Positions 48,234-57,648 of a stretch of 64,000 nucleotides of DNA are shown in pieces. Source of the DNA: Sulfitobacter sp. THAF37 (GTDB taxonomy: Bacteria; Pseudomonadota; Alphaproteobacteria; Rhodobacterales; Rhodobacteraceae). Position numbers and translations under genes: made by a program. The first letter of the stretch is position 1, and each line of letters begins with the position of its first letter. The stretch lies in the NCBI RefSeq assembly GCF_009363555.1, contig NZ_CP045372.1, positions 558,001 through 622,000 on the forward strand. The letters run 5' to 3'. The notes beneath the pieces were generated by a model. It saw only the letters and a list, made by a program, of their open reading frames with translations, was not told where the DNA came from and searched no databases.

Positions 48234-48992
48234 ATGAAGGTATTGGTGCCTGTCAAACGCGTGATCGACTACAACGTGAAGGTCCGTGTGAAATCGGACG
48301 GCTCGGGTGTCGATCTTGCCAACGTGAAAATGTCGATGAACCCGTTTGACGAGATTTCCGTCGAACAGGCGATCCGGTTGAAAGAAGCCGGACAGGCCGA
48401 TGAGGTCGTCGCGGTTTCCATCGGGGTCAAGCAGGCGCAGGAAACCCTGCGCACGGCGCTGGCGATGGGCGCGGACCGTGCGATCCTGGTGGTCGCCGCC
48501 GAGGATGTGCACAACGACATCGAACCGCTGACCGTCGCCAAGATCCTCAAGGGCGTCGTCGACGAAGAGCAGCCCGGTCTGGTCCTCTGCGGCAAGCAGG
48601 CGATCGACAACGACATGAACGCCACCGGTCAAATGCTGGCGGCGCTCATGGGCTGGAGCCAGGCGACCTTCGCATCCGAGATCAGCATCGACGGCGACAA
48701 GGCCAAGGTCACGCGCGAAGTGGACGGCGGTTTGCAGACCATCGAAGTCTCGATGCCCACCGTCGTCACCGTGGACCTGCGCCTGAACGAGCCGCGCTAT
48801 GCCTCGCTGCCCAACATCATGAAGGCCAAGAAAAAGCCGCTGGATGAAAAAACCCCCGCCGATTACGGCGTCGAGGTTTCCAACCGGCTTGAGATCGTCA
48901 AGACGGCAGAGCCCGAGGCGCGCGCCGCGGGTGAAATGGTGCCCGATGTGGACACGCTGGTGGCGAAACTCAAAGAAAAGGGAGTTGTGTAA
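48234..48992 (+). CDS. etfB: Electron transfer flavoprotein subunit beta
   Basis: 252 aa. [55 protein letters not shown] and the C-terminal recognition-loop region [16 protein letters not shown] are typical. ETF accepts electrons from acyl-CoA dehydrogenases. AAGGAG lies nine bases upstream. The stop overlaps etfA (TAATG). Confidence 0.97.
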   Translation: MKVLVPVKRVIDYNVKVRVKSDGSGVDLANVKMSMNPFDEISVEQAIRLKEAGQADEVVAVSIGVKQAQETLRTALAMGADRAILVVAAEDVHNDIEPLTVAKILKGVVDEEQPGLVLCGKQAIDNDMNATGQMLAALMGWSQATFASEISIDGDKAKVTREVDGGLQTIEVSMPTVVTVDLRLNEPRYASLPNIMKAKKKPLDEKTPADYGVEVSNRLEIVKTAEPEARAAGEMVPDVDTLVAKLKEKGVV

Positions 48993-49918
48993 TGGCTGTT
49001 CTTCTTCTCGCGGAAGTCACCGACGGCGAACTGTCGATGGATGCCACCGCCAAGGCCGTGACCGCGGCCAAGTCGCTGGGTGACGTGACCGTGCTCTGCG
49101 CTGGCGGGTCTGCCGCCGCCGCGGGCGAAGCCGCCGCCAAAATCGACGGTGTCGCCAAGGTTCTGGTGGCCGAGGACGCGACACTGGGCCACCGGCTGGC
49201 GGAATCCACCGCTGCGCTGATCGTAAGCCTTGCGGATGACTACGAGCACATCGTCGCCCCCGCCACCACCGACGCCAAGAACGTCATGCCCCGTGTTGCG
49301 GCGCTGCTGGACGTGATGATCATCTCCGACGCCTCGGGCGTGGTCGACGGCGACACTTTCGAGCGTCCGATCTATGCGGGCAACGCGATCCAGACCGTCA
49401 AATCCTCCGACGCGAAAAAGGTCGTCACCTTCCGTACCTCTACTTTCGACGCGGCGGGCGACGGCGGCTCCGCCTCGGTCGAGACGGTGAACGCAGCGGA
49501 CGATCCCGGCCTGTCGAGCTGGGTCGAGGACAAAGTCGCCGAAAGCGACCGCCCCGACCTGACCTCGGCTGGCGTGGTTGTCTCCGGCGGCCGTGGCGTT
49601 GGCTCCGAAGAGGACTTTGCCCTGATCGAGAAACTGGCGGACAAGCTCGGCGCCGCCGTCGGCGCGTCACGCGCGGCGGTCGACAGCGGTTATGCCCCGA
49701 ACGACTGGCAGGTCGGCCAGACCGGCAAGGTCGTGGCACCGGATCTCTACGTGGCCGTCGGCATCTCCGGCGCGATCCAGCACCTTGCGGGCATGAAGGA
49801 TTCCAAGGTCATCGTCGCCATCAACAAGGACGAGGAAGCGCCGATCTTCCAGGTGGCGGACTATGGCCTGGTCGCGGACCTCTTCGAGGCCGTGCCCGAG
49901 CTGATGGAGAAACTCTGA
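48992..49918 (+). CDS. etfA: Electron transfer flavoprotein subunit alpha
   Basis: 308 aa. The FAD-domain stretch [36 protein letters not shown] and the C-terminal [30 protein letters not shown] are diagnostic. It forms the heterodimer with EtfB and passes electrons to ETF-ubiquinone oxidoreductase. A terminator hairpin follows. Confidence 0.97.
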   Translation: MAVLLLAEVTDGELSMDATAKAVTAAKSLGDVTVLCAGGSAAAAGEAAAKIDGVAKVLVAEDATLGHRLAESTAALIVSLADDYEHIVAPATTDAKNVMPRVAALLDVMIISDASGVVDGDTFERPIYAGNAIQTVKSSDAKKVVTFRTSTFDAAGDGGSASVETVNAADDPGLSSWVEDKVAESDRPDLTSAGVVVSGGRGVGSEEDFALIEKLADKLGAAVGASRAAVDSGYAPNDWQVGQTGKVVAPDLYVAVGISGAIQHLAGMKDSKVIVAINKDEEAPIFQVADYGLVADLFEAVPELMEKL

Positions 49919-49956
49919 TCTGAGCCGGTCCGCCGGACCGTTTCGGAAACATGTTC

Positions 49957-49985
49957 AAGGCCCGCCCCTTTGGCGGGCCTTGTCC
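49957..49985 (+). terminator. Terminator after etfA
   Basis: Stem GGCCCGCC / GGCGGGCC (extendable by AA/TT to 10 bp) around a 5-base loop, about 40 bases past etfA. The T-run is short (TTGTCC). It faces the convergent gene ending at 50005. Confidence 0.6.
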
Positions 49986-50004
49986 GTTTCAGGTGCCTGG
50001 CCCG

Positions 50005-50835
50005 TCAGGCGCCGCGGAATGCCCCGGCCAGCACTTTGGCGCATTCCGCATGGGCCATCGGCCCCAGCATCCGGCGCGCGGCCAACTCCTCCATCGGGGC
50101 GAAAACCATTCCTTCCGTTCCGCTGGCCAACGCCTCGGGCGACACCACCGCCTCGACCAGGTTTGCGGCACGGTCCGCCACCTCAGCCAGCATCCCCGCG
50201 GTCACAAAGAACGGGCCGAAGCCCGCCTCCCCCACAGTGGCGAGATCGACAGGCGACGGACGGCGATCCGAAAACCAGAGCAACGTACACTTCCTGCCAA
50301 TCTGCCCCAGCAGCAATTTCATTCGTGCCACCCATGCCCGCTGCAACTCGCGGCGGACAACCGCGAACCGCTCTGCAGACACTTTCTCCAGACGGCTCAG
50401 TAAATGGCCGGTGAAATGAAAATCTGCGAAATCCACCTCCGGATAGATGGACTGCAACAATGGCGAGGGGGCCACGAACCGGTCGTTGCGGCGCGGATGG
50501 ACGGTATAGAACCGGTTCGACATGTTCTGCACCCCCATGACCTGCAGAACGACCGCATCTGCCCGCTGAGCCGCACCGACCACAAAAGGATCATGCACGA
50601 AGGTGTCGATCCCGGCATTGGGCTGACCGAAATTCACGCAAGGCCGTTCCAGCACCTGCTCGACCAAGGCGGGGAACGGCGTTTCGATGAACCTGCCGTA
50701 GGTTCGCGTCCCGCCCAGAAAGGCGATGTAGGGGTCCGTCAGATCGCGCGCCGGCCCCCGGAACATCAGTTTCGACCGCGCATATCGGCACGGAAAGTAA
50801 TCAAGGGCCCCCGGCCCCAGCATATCATAGGTCAT
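50005..50835 (-). CDS. Hypothetical protein (DUF6473-like)
   Basis: 276 aa, soluble, with no signal peptide. It starts MTYDMLGPGALDYFPCRYARSKLMFRGP, then IAFLGGTRTYGRF and CVNFGQPNAGIDTF, the opening I associate with the uncharacterised DUF6473 group of Rhodobacterales; an SGNH-hydrolase-like loop is conceivable but unproven. ATG 50835 has GAGGTGGG upstream; a longer frame to 50946 was rejected. It lies between etfBA and the dehydrogenase gene, on the opposite strand. Confidence 0.6.
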   Translation of the reverse strand: MTYDMLGPGALDYFPCRYARSKLMFRGPARDLTDPYIAFLGGTRTYGRFIETPFPALVEQVLERPCVNFGQPNAGIDTFVHDPFVVGAAQRADAVVLQVMGVQNMSNRFYTVHPRRNDRFVAPSPLLQSIYPEVDFADFHFTGHLLSRLEKVSAERFAVVRRELQRAWVARMKLLLGQIGRKCTLLWFSDRRPSPVDLATVGEAGFGPFFVTAGMLAEVADRAANLVEAVVSPEALASGTEGMVFAPMEELAARRMLGPMAHAECAKVLAGAFRGA

Positions 50836-50995
50836 CCAACCCACCTCATCTAACTCACCCGCAGACAAGATGACCCGCACCGGCTTGCGATTCCGTAAAT
50901 GGCAGAATTTGCCGAGCCTTTTAGGCACCGGCGGCCCTTGCGGCACCCTGCCCGCAGGCCTTAATGTGACCTGAACTCAGAAAAAGGGACGGGTC

Positions 50996-51871
50996 ATGGG
51001 CATCCAGACAATCGGTATCGTAGGCGCAGGACAGATGGGCAATGGCATCGCCCACGTGATGGCGCTTGCCGGTTACGACGTCAAACTCACGGATGTTTCG
51101 GAAGATGCCCTGCGCAAGGCGATTGAGGTCATTGACGGAAACCTCGAACGCCAGGTCAAGCGCGAGAAAGTCACCGCCGAAGACAAGGCCGCGGCCATGG
51201 GTCGCATCCAGACGACGACCACCTTGTCCGACCTCGGGGCGAGCGATCTGATCATCGAAGCCGCGACCGAGCGCGAGACGGTGAAACAGGCCATCTTCGA
51301 AGACCTGATCCCCCATCTGAAACCAGAGACGATCCTGACATCGAACACCTCTTCGATCTCGATCACCCGGCTGGCAAGCCGGACGGACCGGCCGGAGAAA
51401 TTCATGGGGTTCCACTTCATGAATCCGGTCCCGGTGATGCAGCTGGTGGAATTGATCCGCGGAATTGCCACGGATGAGGAGACCTTCAAGGCCTGCGCCG
51501 AAGTGGTTGAGAAGCTGAACAAGACCGCCGCCTCAGCCGAGGATTTTCCGGCCTTCATCGTCAACCGCATCCTGATGCCGATGATCAACGAGGCGGTCTA
51601 TACGCTGTACGAAGGCGTGGGGTCGGTGAAATCCATCGACAGTTCCATGAAGCTGGGCGCGAACCATCCGATGGGGCCGCTGGAACTGGCCGATTTCATC
51701 GGGCTGGACACCTGCCTTGCGATCATGAACGTCCTGCACGACGGGCTGGCGGACACCAAGTACCGCCCCTGCCCGCTGCTGACCAAGTATGTCGAGGCCG
51801 GCTGGCTGGGACGCAAGACCCAGCGCGGCTTCTATGACTACCGCGGCGACGAGCCCATACCGACCCGCTGA
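50996..51871 (+). CDS. 3-hydroxybutyryl-CoA dehydrogenase
   Basis: 291 aa. NAD-binding GAGQMGNGIA (10-19), catalytic-domain SNTSSISIT, HFMNPVPVMQLVE with the catalytic His, and the C-terminal NRILMPMINEA, GANHPMGPLELADFIGLD. The stand-alone length fits Hbd/PaaH-type (S)-3-hydroxyacyl-CoA dehydrogenase rather than a FadB fusion. Near etfBA, consistent with acyl-CoA or polyhydroxybutyrate-linked metabolism. Confidence 0.93.
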   Translation: MGIQTIGIVGAGQMGNGIAHVMALAGYDVKLTDVSEDALRKAIEVIDGNLERQVKREKVTAEDKAAAMGRIQTTTTLSDLGASDLIIEAATERETVKQAIFEDLIPHLKPETILTSNTSSISITRLASRTDRPEKFMGFHFMNPVPVMQLVELIRGIATDEETFKACAEVVEKLNKTAASAEDFPAFIVNRILMPMINEAVYTLYEGVGSVKSIDSSMKLGANHPMGPLELADFIGLDTCLAIMNVLHDGLADTKYRPCPLLTKYVEAGWLGRKTQRGFYDYRGDEPIPTR

Positions 51872-51890
51872 CGCCCCGTCAGCGGCGCTG

Positions 51891-52787
51891 TCAGTCCTTC
51901 AGGGCAAGGGTCTGCGCCCGGAGCCAGGTCATGAAACCGCGCGGGTCATCGGCAAAGCGGTCGATTTCGGCCTGGTCGATCGGATGGCCCACTACGGGCG
52001 CCTGCGGCTTGTTGCAGGCATGAACGATCTCATGCAACAGCAGCCCCTGGCGCAGTATCGGGCTAAGCTGATTGGCGATCTGGTAGGCACGGCTGTTCTG
52101 CCCGGGAAACTTCATCGGCACCACCGTGGCACCCGAGCGGCGGATCATCTTGGCGGTGAACACGTTCCATTCCGCCTCGACGGCGGGACCCCACCATGTC
52201 TCTGACGCGGCCACCACGCCCGAGGGGAACAGCGCGACAACACCCCCGTCCCTCAGGTGCGCCATCGCTTTTGCCCGCATCTCAACCCCTTTGCGCTGCG
52301 CATCCGGGTCGTGCGGAAACGGCACCGGGATCATGAAGCTGCCCGCCACCTCGTCGATGGAGGTCAGCAGCGACCTTGTCAGGATGCGATAATCCGACCG
52401 GACACGCCCGATCAGGTCGGCAAAGATCATCCCGTCGACCATCCCATGCGGATGGTTCGCCACAACCACCACCGGACCCTCACGCGGAATACGGTCCAGT
52501 TGTTCCTGTGGTGTGGTCAGGTCGATGCCCATCGTATCGAGCGCCGCGCGCCAGAACGCCTGACCCGACGGCGCGCCACGTTTCTCGAACTGGCGGATCA
52601 TGCGCAGGATTGACAGCTTGCCCGTAAAAAGCTCCATCACGCTGATGACGCGCGCCTTCCAGGGATCATCGAACGTGGAGGCATACGACAGGCTGCGACG
52701 GTCATATTTGTTGAACGAAACCGTCTCGCCTTGGGCGGTGTTCACCCTTGCATTCCCGTTCGTCAAAGATTGGGTCTCATCCGCCAA
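51891..52787 (-). CDS. Lysophospholipid acyltransferase (PlsC-like) family protein
   Basis: 298 aa. The acyltransferase motif NHPHGMVDG (H-x4-D) lies near residues 109-117, with FPSGVVAAS as the later glycine/proline block. No clear membrane helix, so probably membrane-peripheral. Start TTG 52787: an in-frame TAA lies just upstream and AGAGG lies nine bases ahead. The same box also precedes an out-of-frame ATG with a five-codon frame. Last gene of the chvI operon, on the minus strand. Confidence 0.78.
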   Translation of the reverse strand: MADETQSLTNGNARVNTAQGETVSFNKYDRRSLSYASTFDDPWKARVISVMELFTGKLSILRMIRQFEKRGAPSGQAFWRAALDTMGIDLTTPQEQLDRIPREGPVVVVANHPHGMVDGMIFADLIGRVRSDYRILTRSLLTSIDEVAGSFMIPVPFPHDPDAQRKGVEMRAKAMAHLRDGGVVALFPSGVVAASETWWGPAVEAEWNVFTAKMIRRSGATVVPMKFPGQNSRAYQIANQLSPILRQGLLLHEIVHACNKPQAPVVGHPIDQAEIDRFADDPRGFMTWLRAQTLALKD

Positions 52788-52822
52788 GCAACATTACCTC
52801 TGTCATAGGGGCATCGGCGGAG

Positions 52823-53092
52823 TCAGTATCCTTCCCCGAACTTATCCGCAACCAGTGCCGTCAGCGCCTCGGCCAGTGCATCTGCATCGGGGCCCGAGGT
52901 CTGGATGTCAATAGTGCTACCACGGGAGGCCGCCAACATCAAAAGACCCATGATGCTGTCACCCGAGGCCGACATGCCGCCCTTGCTGACCTCGGCGCGC
53001 GCGTCAAAGGCTTCTACCACCTCCACGAGCTTTGCCGAGGCACGGGCATGCAGCCCCTTTTCATTCACGATCTTGACGGAAATTTCTGTCAT
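52823..53092 (-). CDS. ptsH: Phosphocarrier protein HPr
   Basis: 89 aa. KGLHARASAKLVEVV with phospho-acceptor His15, and GDSIMGLLML with the regulatory Ser46 targeted by HPr kinase. In alphaproteobacteria this HPr belongs to a regulatory phosphotransfer chain, not to sugar uptake. EI (ptsP/ptsI) is not in the window. It lies 17 bases from the EIIA gene, which has the same direction. Confidence 0.95.
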   Translation of the reverse strand: MTEISVKIVNEKGLHARASAKLVEVVEAFDARAEVSKGGMSASGDSIMGLLMLAASRGSTIDIQTSGPDADALAEALTALVADKFGEGY

Positions 53093-53109
53093 CTGACTGG
53101 TCGGGCTTT

Positions 53110-53502
53110 CTAATGCGTGCTCACATTCTGGCTGTCGATGTATTTCTTACCAGCTTCGAGCGCCGCGCGCACGGCATCAGGTACATCCATTTGGCGGGAT
53201 TTGGCCAGTTTGATCAGCATGGGAAGATTGGCCCCGTATAGGATCCGCCGGTTGGCCTGTTTGCAGGCCAGAAGCGACAGATTCGAAGGTGAGCCGCCGA
53301 AAAGGTCCGTCACCACCACCACGCCCGCACCCTGATCAACCTCGTCCGCCGCCACACAGATCTCTTTCTGCTTGGCCTCGCGGTCGTGATCGGCGTGGAT
53401 CGCGATGGCGCGGACCCCATTTTGCGACCCCACGACATGTTCGATGGCCGACAGATACTCCTGTGCCAATCCTCCATGCGCTACGATCACGATACCAATC
53501 AA
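53110..53502 (-). CDS. PTS EIIA-mannose-type regulatory protein
   Basis: 130 aa. MIGIVIVAHGGLAQEYL with active His9, and VVVVTDLFGGSPSNLSLLA is the EIIA-Man (ManX) fold signature. There is no EIIB/C/D nearby, so it is a regulatory stand-alone subunit. The start codon is TTG inside a TTGA overlap with the rapZ stop, with GAGG a few bases upstream. Confidence 0.92.
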   Translation of the reverse strand: MIGIVIVAHGGLAQEYLSAIEHVVGSQNGVRAIAIHADHDREAKQKEICVAADEVDQGAGVVVVTDLFGGSPSNLSLLACKQANRRILYGANLPMLIKLAKSRQMDVPDAVRAALEAGKKYIDSQNVSTH

Positions 53503-54416
53503 GTGGGGGCCTCTGCTATCCGTTGGCGGTCCAGTTCGCGATGCCTAATTGACACCGGCCACCCGGCCTCTGCAAGACGCAAAGCATGATCTTCGGCCAT
53601 GGTCACGGAACGGTGTTGCCCGCCGGTACAGCCGAAGGCGATGGAAATATGCGACTTACCTTCCTCCCGGTAGGCTGGCAACAGATACACGCTGAGGTCC
53701 AGTACCTTTTGCGCAAAATCCGCGAAACGAGTGTCTTGTTTCACATAGTCGGCAACTGCCGCGTCGGTTCCGTTCAACGCCTTCAGCGGCTTCTCGTAAT
53801 GCGGATTGCGCAGGAAACGACAGTCGTAGACAATATCGACCCCCCTTGGCACCCCGCGCTTGTAGGAGAAAGACTGCACCGATACGGCAAGGTGGTGCTG
53901 ACCGCCGGGCACGAACCATTTTTCGATGTCTTCGCGCAGGCGGTGAATACTGTAGGACGTCGTGTCGATCAGGATGTCCGCGCGGTTGCGGATCGGCGCC
54001 AGCAGGTCACGTTCGCGCCGGATTCCTTCCTCCGGCTGGTCCACAGGGGCAAGCGGATGGCGGCGGCGGGTCTCGGAAAACCGTTGCAGCAGCACATCCG
54101 TCGAACAGTCGAGATACAGCAGTTCCGAAATCACGTCGGGTGCCGCCGCAAGCTGACGCAGCAGGTCCATCATCGCATCGAGCGAAAAGTCCCGGTTGCG
54201 CGGGTCGATCCCCAGCGCCATCGGGCTTTCCCGGGCAGGCGCGGCCAGCAAGGCGGGCATCAATCGCAGGGGCAGGTTGTCAATCGCCTCGAACCCCGCA
54301 TCCTCCAGCACATTGAGGGCGGTCGATCGCCCCGCACCGGCCTGCCCCGTGACCAGCACGATATGCGGTCGCGTGCTGCGCGGATCGGTCGGCCCGGCTG
54401 ATTCACTTTGGCTCAT
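53499..54416 (-). CDS. rapZ: RNase adapter protein RapZ
   Basis: 305 aa. Walker A GQAGAGRST (24-32), SYKRGVPRGVDIVYDCRFLRNPHYE, and the C-terminal ISIAFGCTGGQHRSV. In enterobacteria RapZ controls GlmZ and so amino-sugar synthesis; in alphaproteobacteria its role is less clear. The start MSQSESAG overlaps the hprK stop (ATGA); seven more upstream codons are possible. Confidence 0.93.
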   Translation of the reverse strand: MSQSESAGPTDPRSTRPHIVLVTGQAGAGRSTALNVLEDAGFEAIDNLPLRLMPALLAAPARESPMALGIDPRNRDFSLDAMMDLLRQLAAAPDVISELLYLDCSTDVLLQRFSETRRRHPLAPVDQPEEGIRRERDLLAPIRNRADILIDTTSYSIHRLREDIEKWFVPGGQHHLAVSVQSFSYKRGVPRGVDIVYDCRFLRNPHYEKPLKALNGTDAAVADYVKQDTRFADFAQKVLDLSVYLLPAYREEGKSHISIAFGCTGGQHRSVTMAEDHALRLAEAGWPVSIRHRELDRQRIAEAPT

Positions 54417-54844
54417 GGCGCCGAATTTATGCTGCAACGCAGATAAAGCAAGATGGCGGGTGCAAACTGTGGTCCCTCAACCCGGTGCAGGCAGGGCAGT
54501 TCACGCCCGTGAACAAAGGCGGTCCGCTGCGGCGGCAGCCGCTCTTCCTCGGTGTGTGACATGTCGACAACCAGCGCCAGCGGGGTCGGTCCCGCAGAAG
54601 GCAGCCGCAGGATGCCGACACCCCGCGCCTCGATCAGGCCCGAAATGGTTTCAGGAGCCTGCGCAATCACATTGTCGCCCTCCCGCACAACCCGCGTTCT
54701 GTCGTCCGCGACCAGGTCCGCGCCCAGGGCAATCAATTGCAGCGCCAGAGCGGATTTGCCCGACCCGGAAGGTCCGATAATCAGAACACCCCGATCGCCC
54801 ACACGGACGGTGCTGCCATGCAGGATGTCGGCGCCTTGGGTCAG
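54413..54844 (-). CDS. hprK: HPr kinase/phosphorylase, short alphaproteobacterial form
   Basis: 143 aa if started at CTG 54844. Walker A GPSGSGKS (24-31), DLVADDRT, and the C-terminal kinase motif region (GILRLPSAGPTPLALVVDM). It lacks the N-terminal domain of Gram-positive HprK, as is normal in alphas. No ATG, GTG or TTG in frame precedes the needed DILHGSTVRV strand; the only GTG (54802) starts after it and has no ribosome-binding box. The CTG forms a CTGA overlap with the chvG stop, like the ATGA overlaps elsewhere. Confidence 0.85.
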   Translation of the reverse strand: MTQGADILHGSTVRVGDRGVLIIGPSGSGKSALALQLIALGADLVADDRTRVVREGDNVIAQAPETISGLIEARGVGILRLPSAGPTPLALVVDMSHTEEERLPPQRTAFVHGRELPCLHRVEGPQFAPAILLYLRCSINSAP

Positions 54845-56532
54845 GTCGGCAAACCGACAACGAAACGCGCACCCAGCGGATCGGAGGTGATGTCGGCTTC
54901 TGTCGGGCGGATATTTTCGGCCCAGATCACGCCGCCATGTGCCTCTACAATCTGTTTGGAAATCGCGAGGCCAAGGCCCGAGTTGTTTCCGAAATGCTCT
55001 TCGGGCCGCTGCGAATAGAAGCGGGTAAAGATCTTGGAGAGCGCCTGTTCGGGGATGCCGGGTCCTGTATCCTCGACCACAACCAGCACACGGTTCTCGC
55101 GCTTGCGCGCCCAGACCCGGATGGCATCGCCGTCCTCGCAGAAGGAAATCGCATTGGTGATCAGGTTGACAAATACCTGTGCCAGCCGGGCCTCCAGCCC
55201 ATGCACAAGGATCGGATCGGGCGGCAGATCGGTGATAAAGTCGATGCCTTTCGCCTTCGCTTCCTCGCCCAGATACTGGTTGAGGTTGCCGATCATGTTG
55301 AGCAGGTTGAACTGCTCTTCCTCTTCCTTGACCAGTTCCGAATCCAGCCGCGAGGCGTTTGAAATGTCGCTGACCAGCCGATCCAGCCGCCGCACGTCAT
55401 GGTCGATCACGTCCAGCAGCTTTTCGCGCTGATCCTCACGCTTGACCATCCGCAGCGTGCCCACCGCCGACCGCAGAGAGGCGAGAGGATTCTTGATCTC
55501 GTGCGCCACGTCCGCCGCGAATTGTTCGTTGCCGTCGATCCGATTGTACAGTGCCGACACCATGCCGCGCAGCGCACCCGACAGGCGGCCGATCTCGTCC
55601 GGGCGGGCCGTCAGATCGGGGATGCGGATGCGGCCCGGGTTCATCTTGCGCGCATTCTTGTCGCGGCCCAGCTCCGCCGCCGCCGACAGATCCGCAAGGG
55701 GATTGGCGATGGTCGATGCCAGCACAAGGCTCAGCCCGATGGACACGACAGTTGCGATCACGAACATTTGCAGCACGCGCTCACGCTCGCCGCGCACCAG
55801 ACGATCGATTTCGCCGGCGGCCGACGCGATGGCCACGAACCCAACAGCCTGGCCGTTCTGCAGGATCGGCGTCATCACCGTGAACAATGTACCGCCGTCC
55901 GCGTCGAGTTCTTTTTCGATCCGGGTACCGCTTTCGGCCACGGCGGGGATCATGACCTTCAAACGGTCTTCTATGGGAACGTCTGCTTCTTCGGCCCCGC
56001 CAAAGGGCGCCGACAGCTTGGCCCACAACCAGCTCAGGGCGTCGGTCAGAACGGTGCGGTCGTCGATCCCCTCTGCGCCGACCACGGGAATCATCGCGCC
56101 CTCAACCTGAGAAACGAGAGTTTCGGCGGCGTCATAGACATAGACGTCAACACCGCTGCGCAGATCAAGCGCCGCCAGTGTCCCGGCGACATCCACACCG
56201 TCGCCAGTGGCCATGTTCACCGGCGCGTTGGCGGGCAGCTGCGCCTCGAAAACGTCCGCGATCAGTTCGCTCTCTGAAACGAGGGCGGAGGCACGCTGCA
56301 CGGCGAGGCTGTCGCGCGAGGAATTGAGATAGAGGATGCCCGCCACCAGCACGTTCAGCGCAATCAGGTTGAACGTGATGATCTTGCGGGTCAGCGGGGA
56401 TGAGCGCAACGAGAACAGGCTGCGCCGCTCCCGGCGCGACCGCATTTCGTCGGGCGACTCATTGTCCGGCGCGATCCAGTCGTCGCCCAGAACAATGTCG
56501 CCGTCGCGCGAAGATGTGCTCGTGTCCCGCAC
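54841..56532 (-). CDS. chvG: Sensor histidine kinase ChvG (ExoS)
   Basis: 563 aa. An N-terminal membrane segment (KIITFNLIALNVLVAGILYL), a periplasmic sensor of about 200 residues, a second helix (MFVIATVVSIGLSLVLA), HAMP domain, H-box ADVAHEIKNPLASLRSA with phospho-acceptor His344, and the N, G1 and G2 boxes (NLITNAISF, VEDTGPGIPE, NNSGLGLAISKQI). It senses acidity or envelope stress in rhizobia. GTG 56532 is preceded by GAAAGGAA at ideal distance; a TTG 24 bases upstream lacks a box. Confidence 0.93.
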   Translation of the reverse strand: MRDTSTSSRDGDIVLGDDWIAPDNESPDEMRSRRERRSLFSLRSSPLTRKIITFNLIALNVLVAGILYLNSSRDSLAVQRASALVSESELIADVFEAQLPANAPVNMATGDGVDVAGTLAALDLRSGVDVYVYDAAETLVSQVEGAMIPVVGAEGIDDRTVLTDALSWLWAKLSAPFGGAEEADVPIEDRLKVMIPAVAESGTRIEKELDADGGTLFTVMTPILQNGQAVGFVAIASAAGEIDRLVRGERERVLQMFVIATVVSIGLSLVLASTIANPLADLSAAAELGRDKNARKMNPGRIRIPDLTARPDEIGRLSGALRGMVSALYNRIDGNEQFAADVAHEIKNPLASLRSAVGTLRMVKREDQREKLLDVIDHDVRRLDRLVSDISNASRLDSELVKEEEEQFNLLNMIGNLNQYLGEEAKAKGIDFITDLPPDPILVHGLEARLAQVFVNLITNAISFCEDGDAIRVWARKRENRVLVVVEDTGPGIPEQALSKIFTRFYSQRPEEHFGNNSGLGLAISKQIVEAHGGVIWAENIRPTEADITSDPLGARFVVGLPT

Positions 56533-56565
56533 AAAATTCCTTTCGGCAATCGCCAAGGGCCCGCT

Positions 56566-57267
56566 CTATTCTTCGTTATACCTGTAGCCGATACCGTAGA
56601 GCGTCTCAATCGCAGAGAATTCCGAGTCGGCTGAGCGCATCTTCTTGCGCAGGCGCTTGATGTGGCTGTCGATGGTCCGGTCATCCACATAGACCTGATC
56701 ATCATAGGCCACGTCCATCAGCTGATCCCGCGACTTCACGAAACCGGGGCGTTGCGCCAGTGCCTGAAGCAGCAGGAACTCTGTCACCGTCAGCGACACT
56801 TCCTTGCCCTTCCAGCTGACCGCGTGGCGCAGCGGGTCCATGCGCAGATCGCCGCGTTCCATCACCTTGGTCTCTTCGGTATCGCCGACTTCGCCGGTTT
56901 CCACCGCGTCCTGACGACGCAAGAGTGCGCGGATGCGTTCAACCAGCAGACGCTGCGAGAACGGCTTTTTCACGTAGTCGTCAGCCCCCATCCGCAGACC
57001 CAGAACTTCGTCGATCTCGTCATCCTTCGAGGTCAGAAAGATAATCGGCATTGCGGTCTTCTGGCGCAGACGCTGCAACAGGTCCATTCCATCCATACGC
57101 GGCATCTTGATGTCGAGCACCGCCATGTCCGGCAGCTTTTTGTTGAAGGCGTCCAGCGCCGCCTGTCCATCATTGTAGGTTTCCACTTCGAAACCTTCGG
57201 CCTCCAGAGTCATCGAGACGGACGTCAGGATATTCCTGTCGTCGTCAACCAATGCAATTTTAGACAT
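56566..57267 (-). CDS. chvI: Response regulator ChvI
   Basis: 233 aa. Receiver domain with phospho-acceptor Asp52 ([12 protein letters not shown]), Thr79 and Lys101 (VKKPF), and an OmpR-type winged-helix output domain ending [14 protein letters not shown]. It is the partner of ChvG. First gene of the seven-gene minus-strand operon chvI-chvG-hprK-rapZ-EIIA-HPr-acyltransferase, and divergent from pckA, as in rhizobia. Confidence 0.95.
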   Translation of the reverse strand: MSKIALVDDDRNILTSVSMTLEAEGFEVETYNDGQAALDAFNKKLPDMAVLDIKMPRMDGMDLLQRLRQKTAMPIIFLTSKDDEIDEVLGLRMGADDYVKKPFSQRLLVERIRALLRRQDAVETGEVGDTEETKVMERGDLRMDPLRHAVSWKGKEVSLTVTEFLLLQALAQRPGFVKSRDQLMDVAYDDQVYVDDRTIDSHIKRLRKKMRSADSEFSAIETLYGIGYRYNEE

Positions 57268-57648
57268 TGCCTGCTTCCTTGTGCTGCTCAATAATCGTTT
57301 TTGATTTTTGACCATAAGACCCCGATTGTGGCGGGCGAATCAATCTCAAACTACGAATCACCGCGTTTCCTCACATAATTCGGCCATAATTTGGTTAGGG
57401 ATGACTAAATTGCCGCACTTCACCACGCCTTCAGGCATCTACCCTTGGGTGGTCCGCGGGAAAGGCAAGGCCGGTATCTGCTCGCATTTCGGCAAAGTTT
57501 GCGATGGTGGCGCTAACGTCGTCAAACCTGCCTGTTCATATCAGAAGACCTCGTGCTAAGAGGCGCTGCATGACCCCAGATGGTCGTGGGCAGACCGCCT
57601 GACCAACGTTGATTTGCGCACTCCCAGCGCGCCTGCAGGAGAAATTAC
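57268..57648. promoter_or_regulatory. Divergent control region between chvI and pckA
   Basis: 381 bases with no gene (an 83-codon plus-strand frame has no homology or box). It must hold both promoters. A weak candidate for chvI on the minus strand is TTGATT near 57342 with TCTTAT 18 bases downstream. No confident pckA promoter was found. The pckA side has a purine box (CAGGAGAAATTAC) just before the ATG. Confidence 0.4.

Noticed and set aside
57308..57559. 83-codon plus-strand frame between chvI and pckA
   Set aside because: No ribosome-binding box or recognisable sequence; it lies in the expected divergent promoter region.
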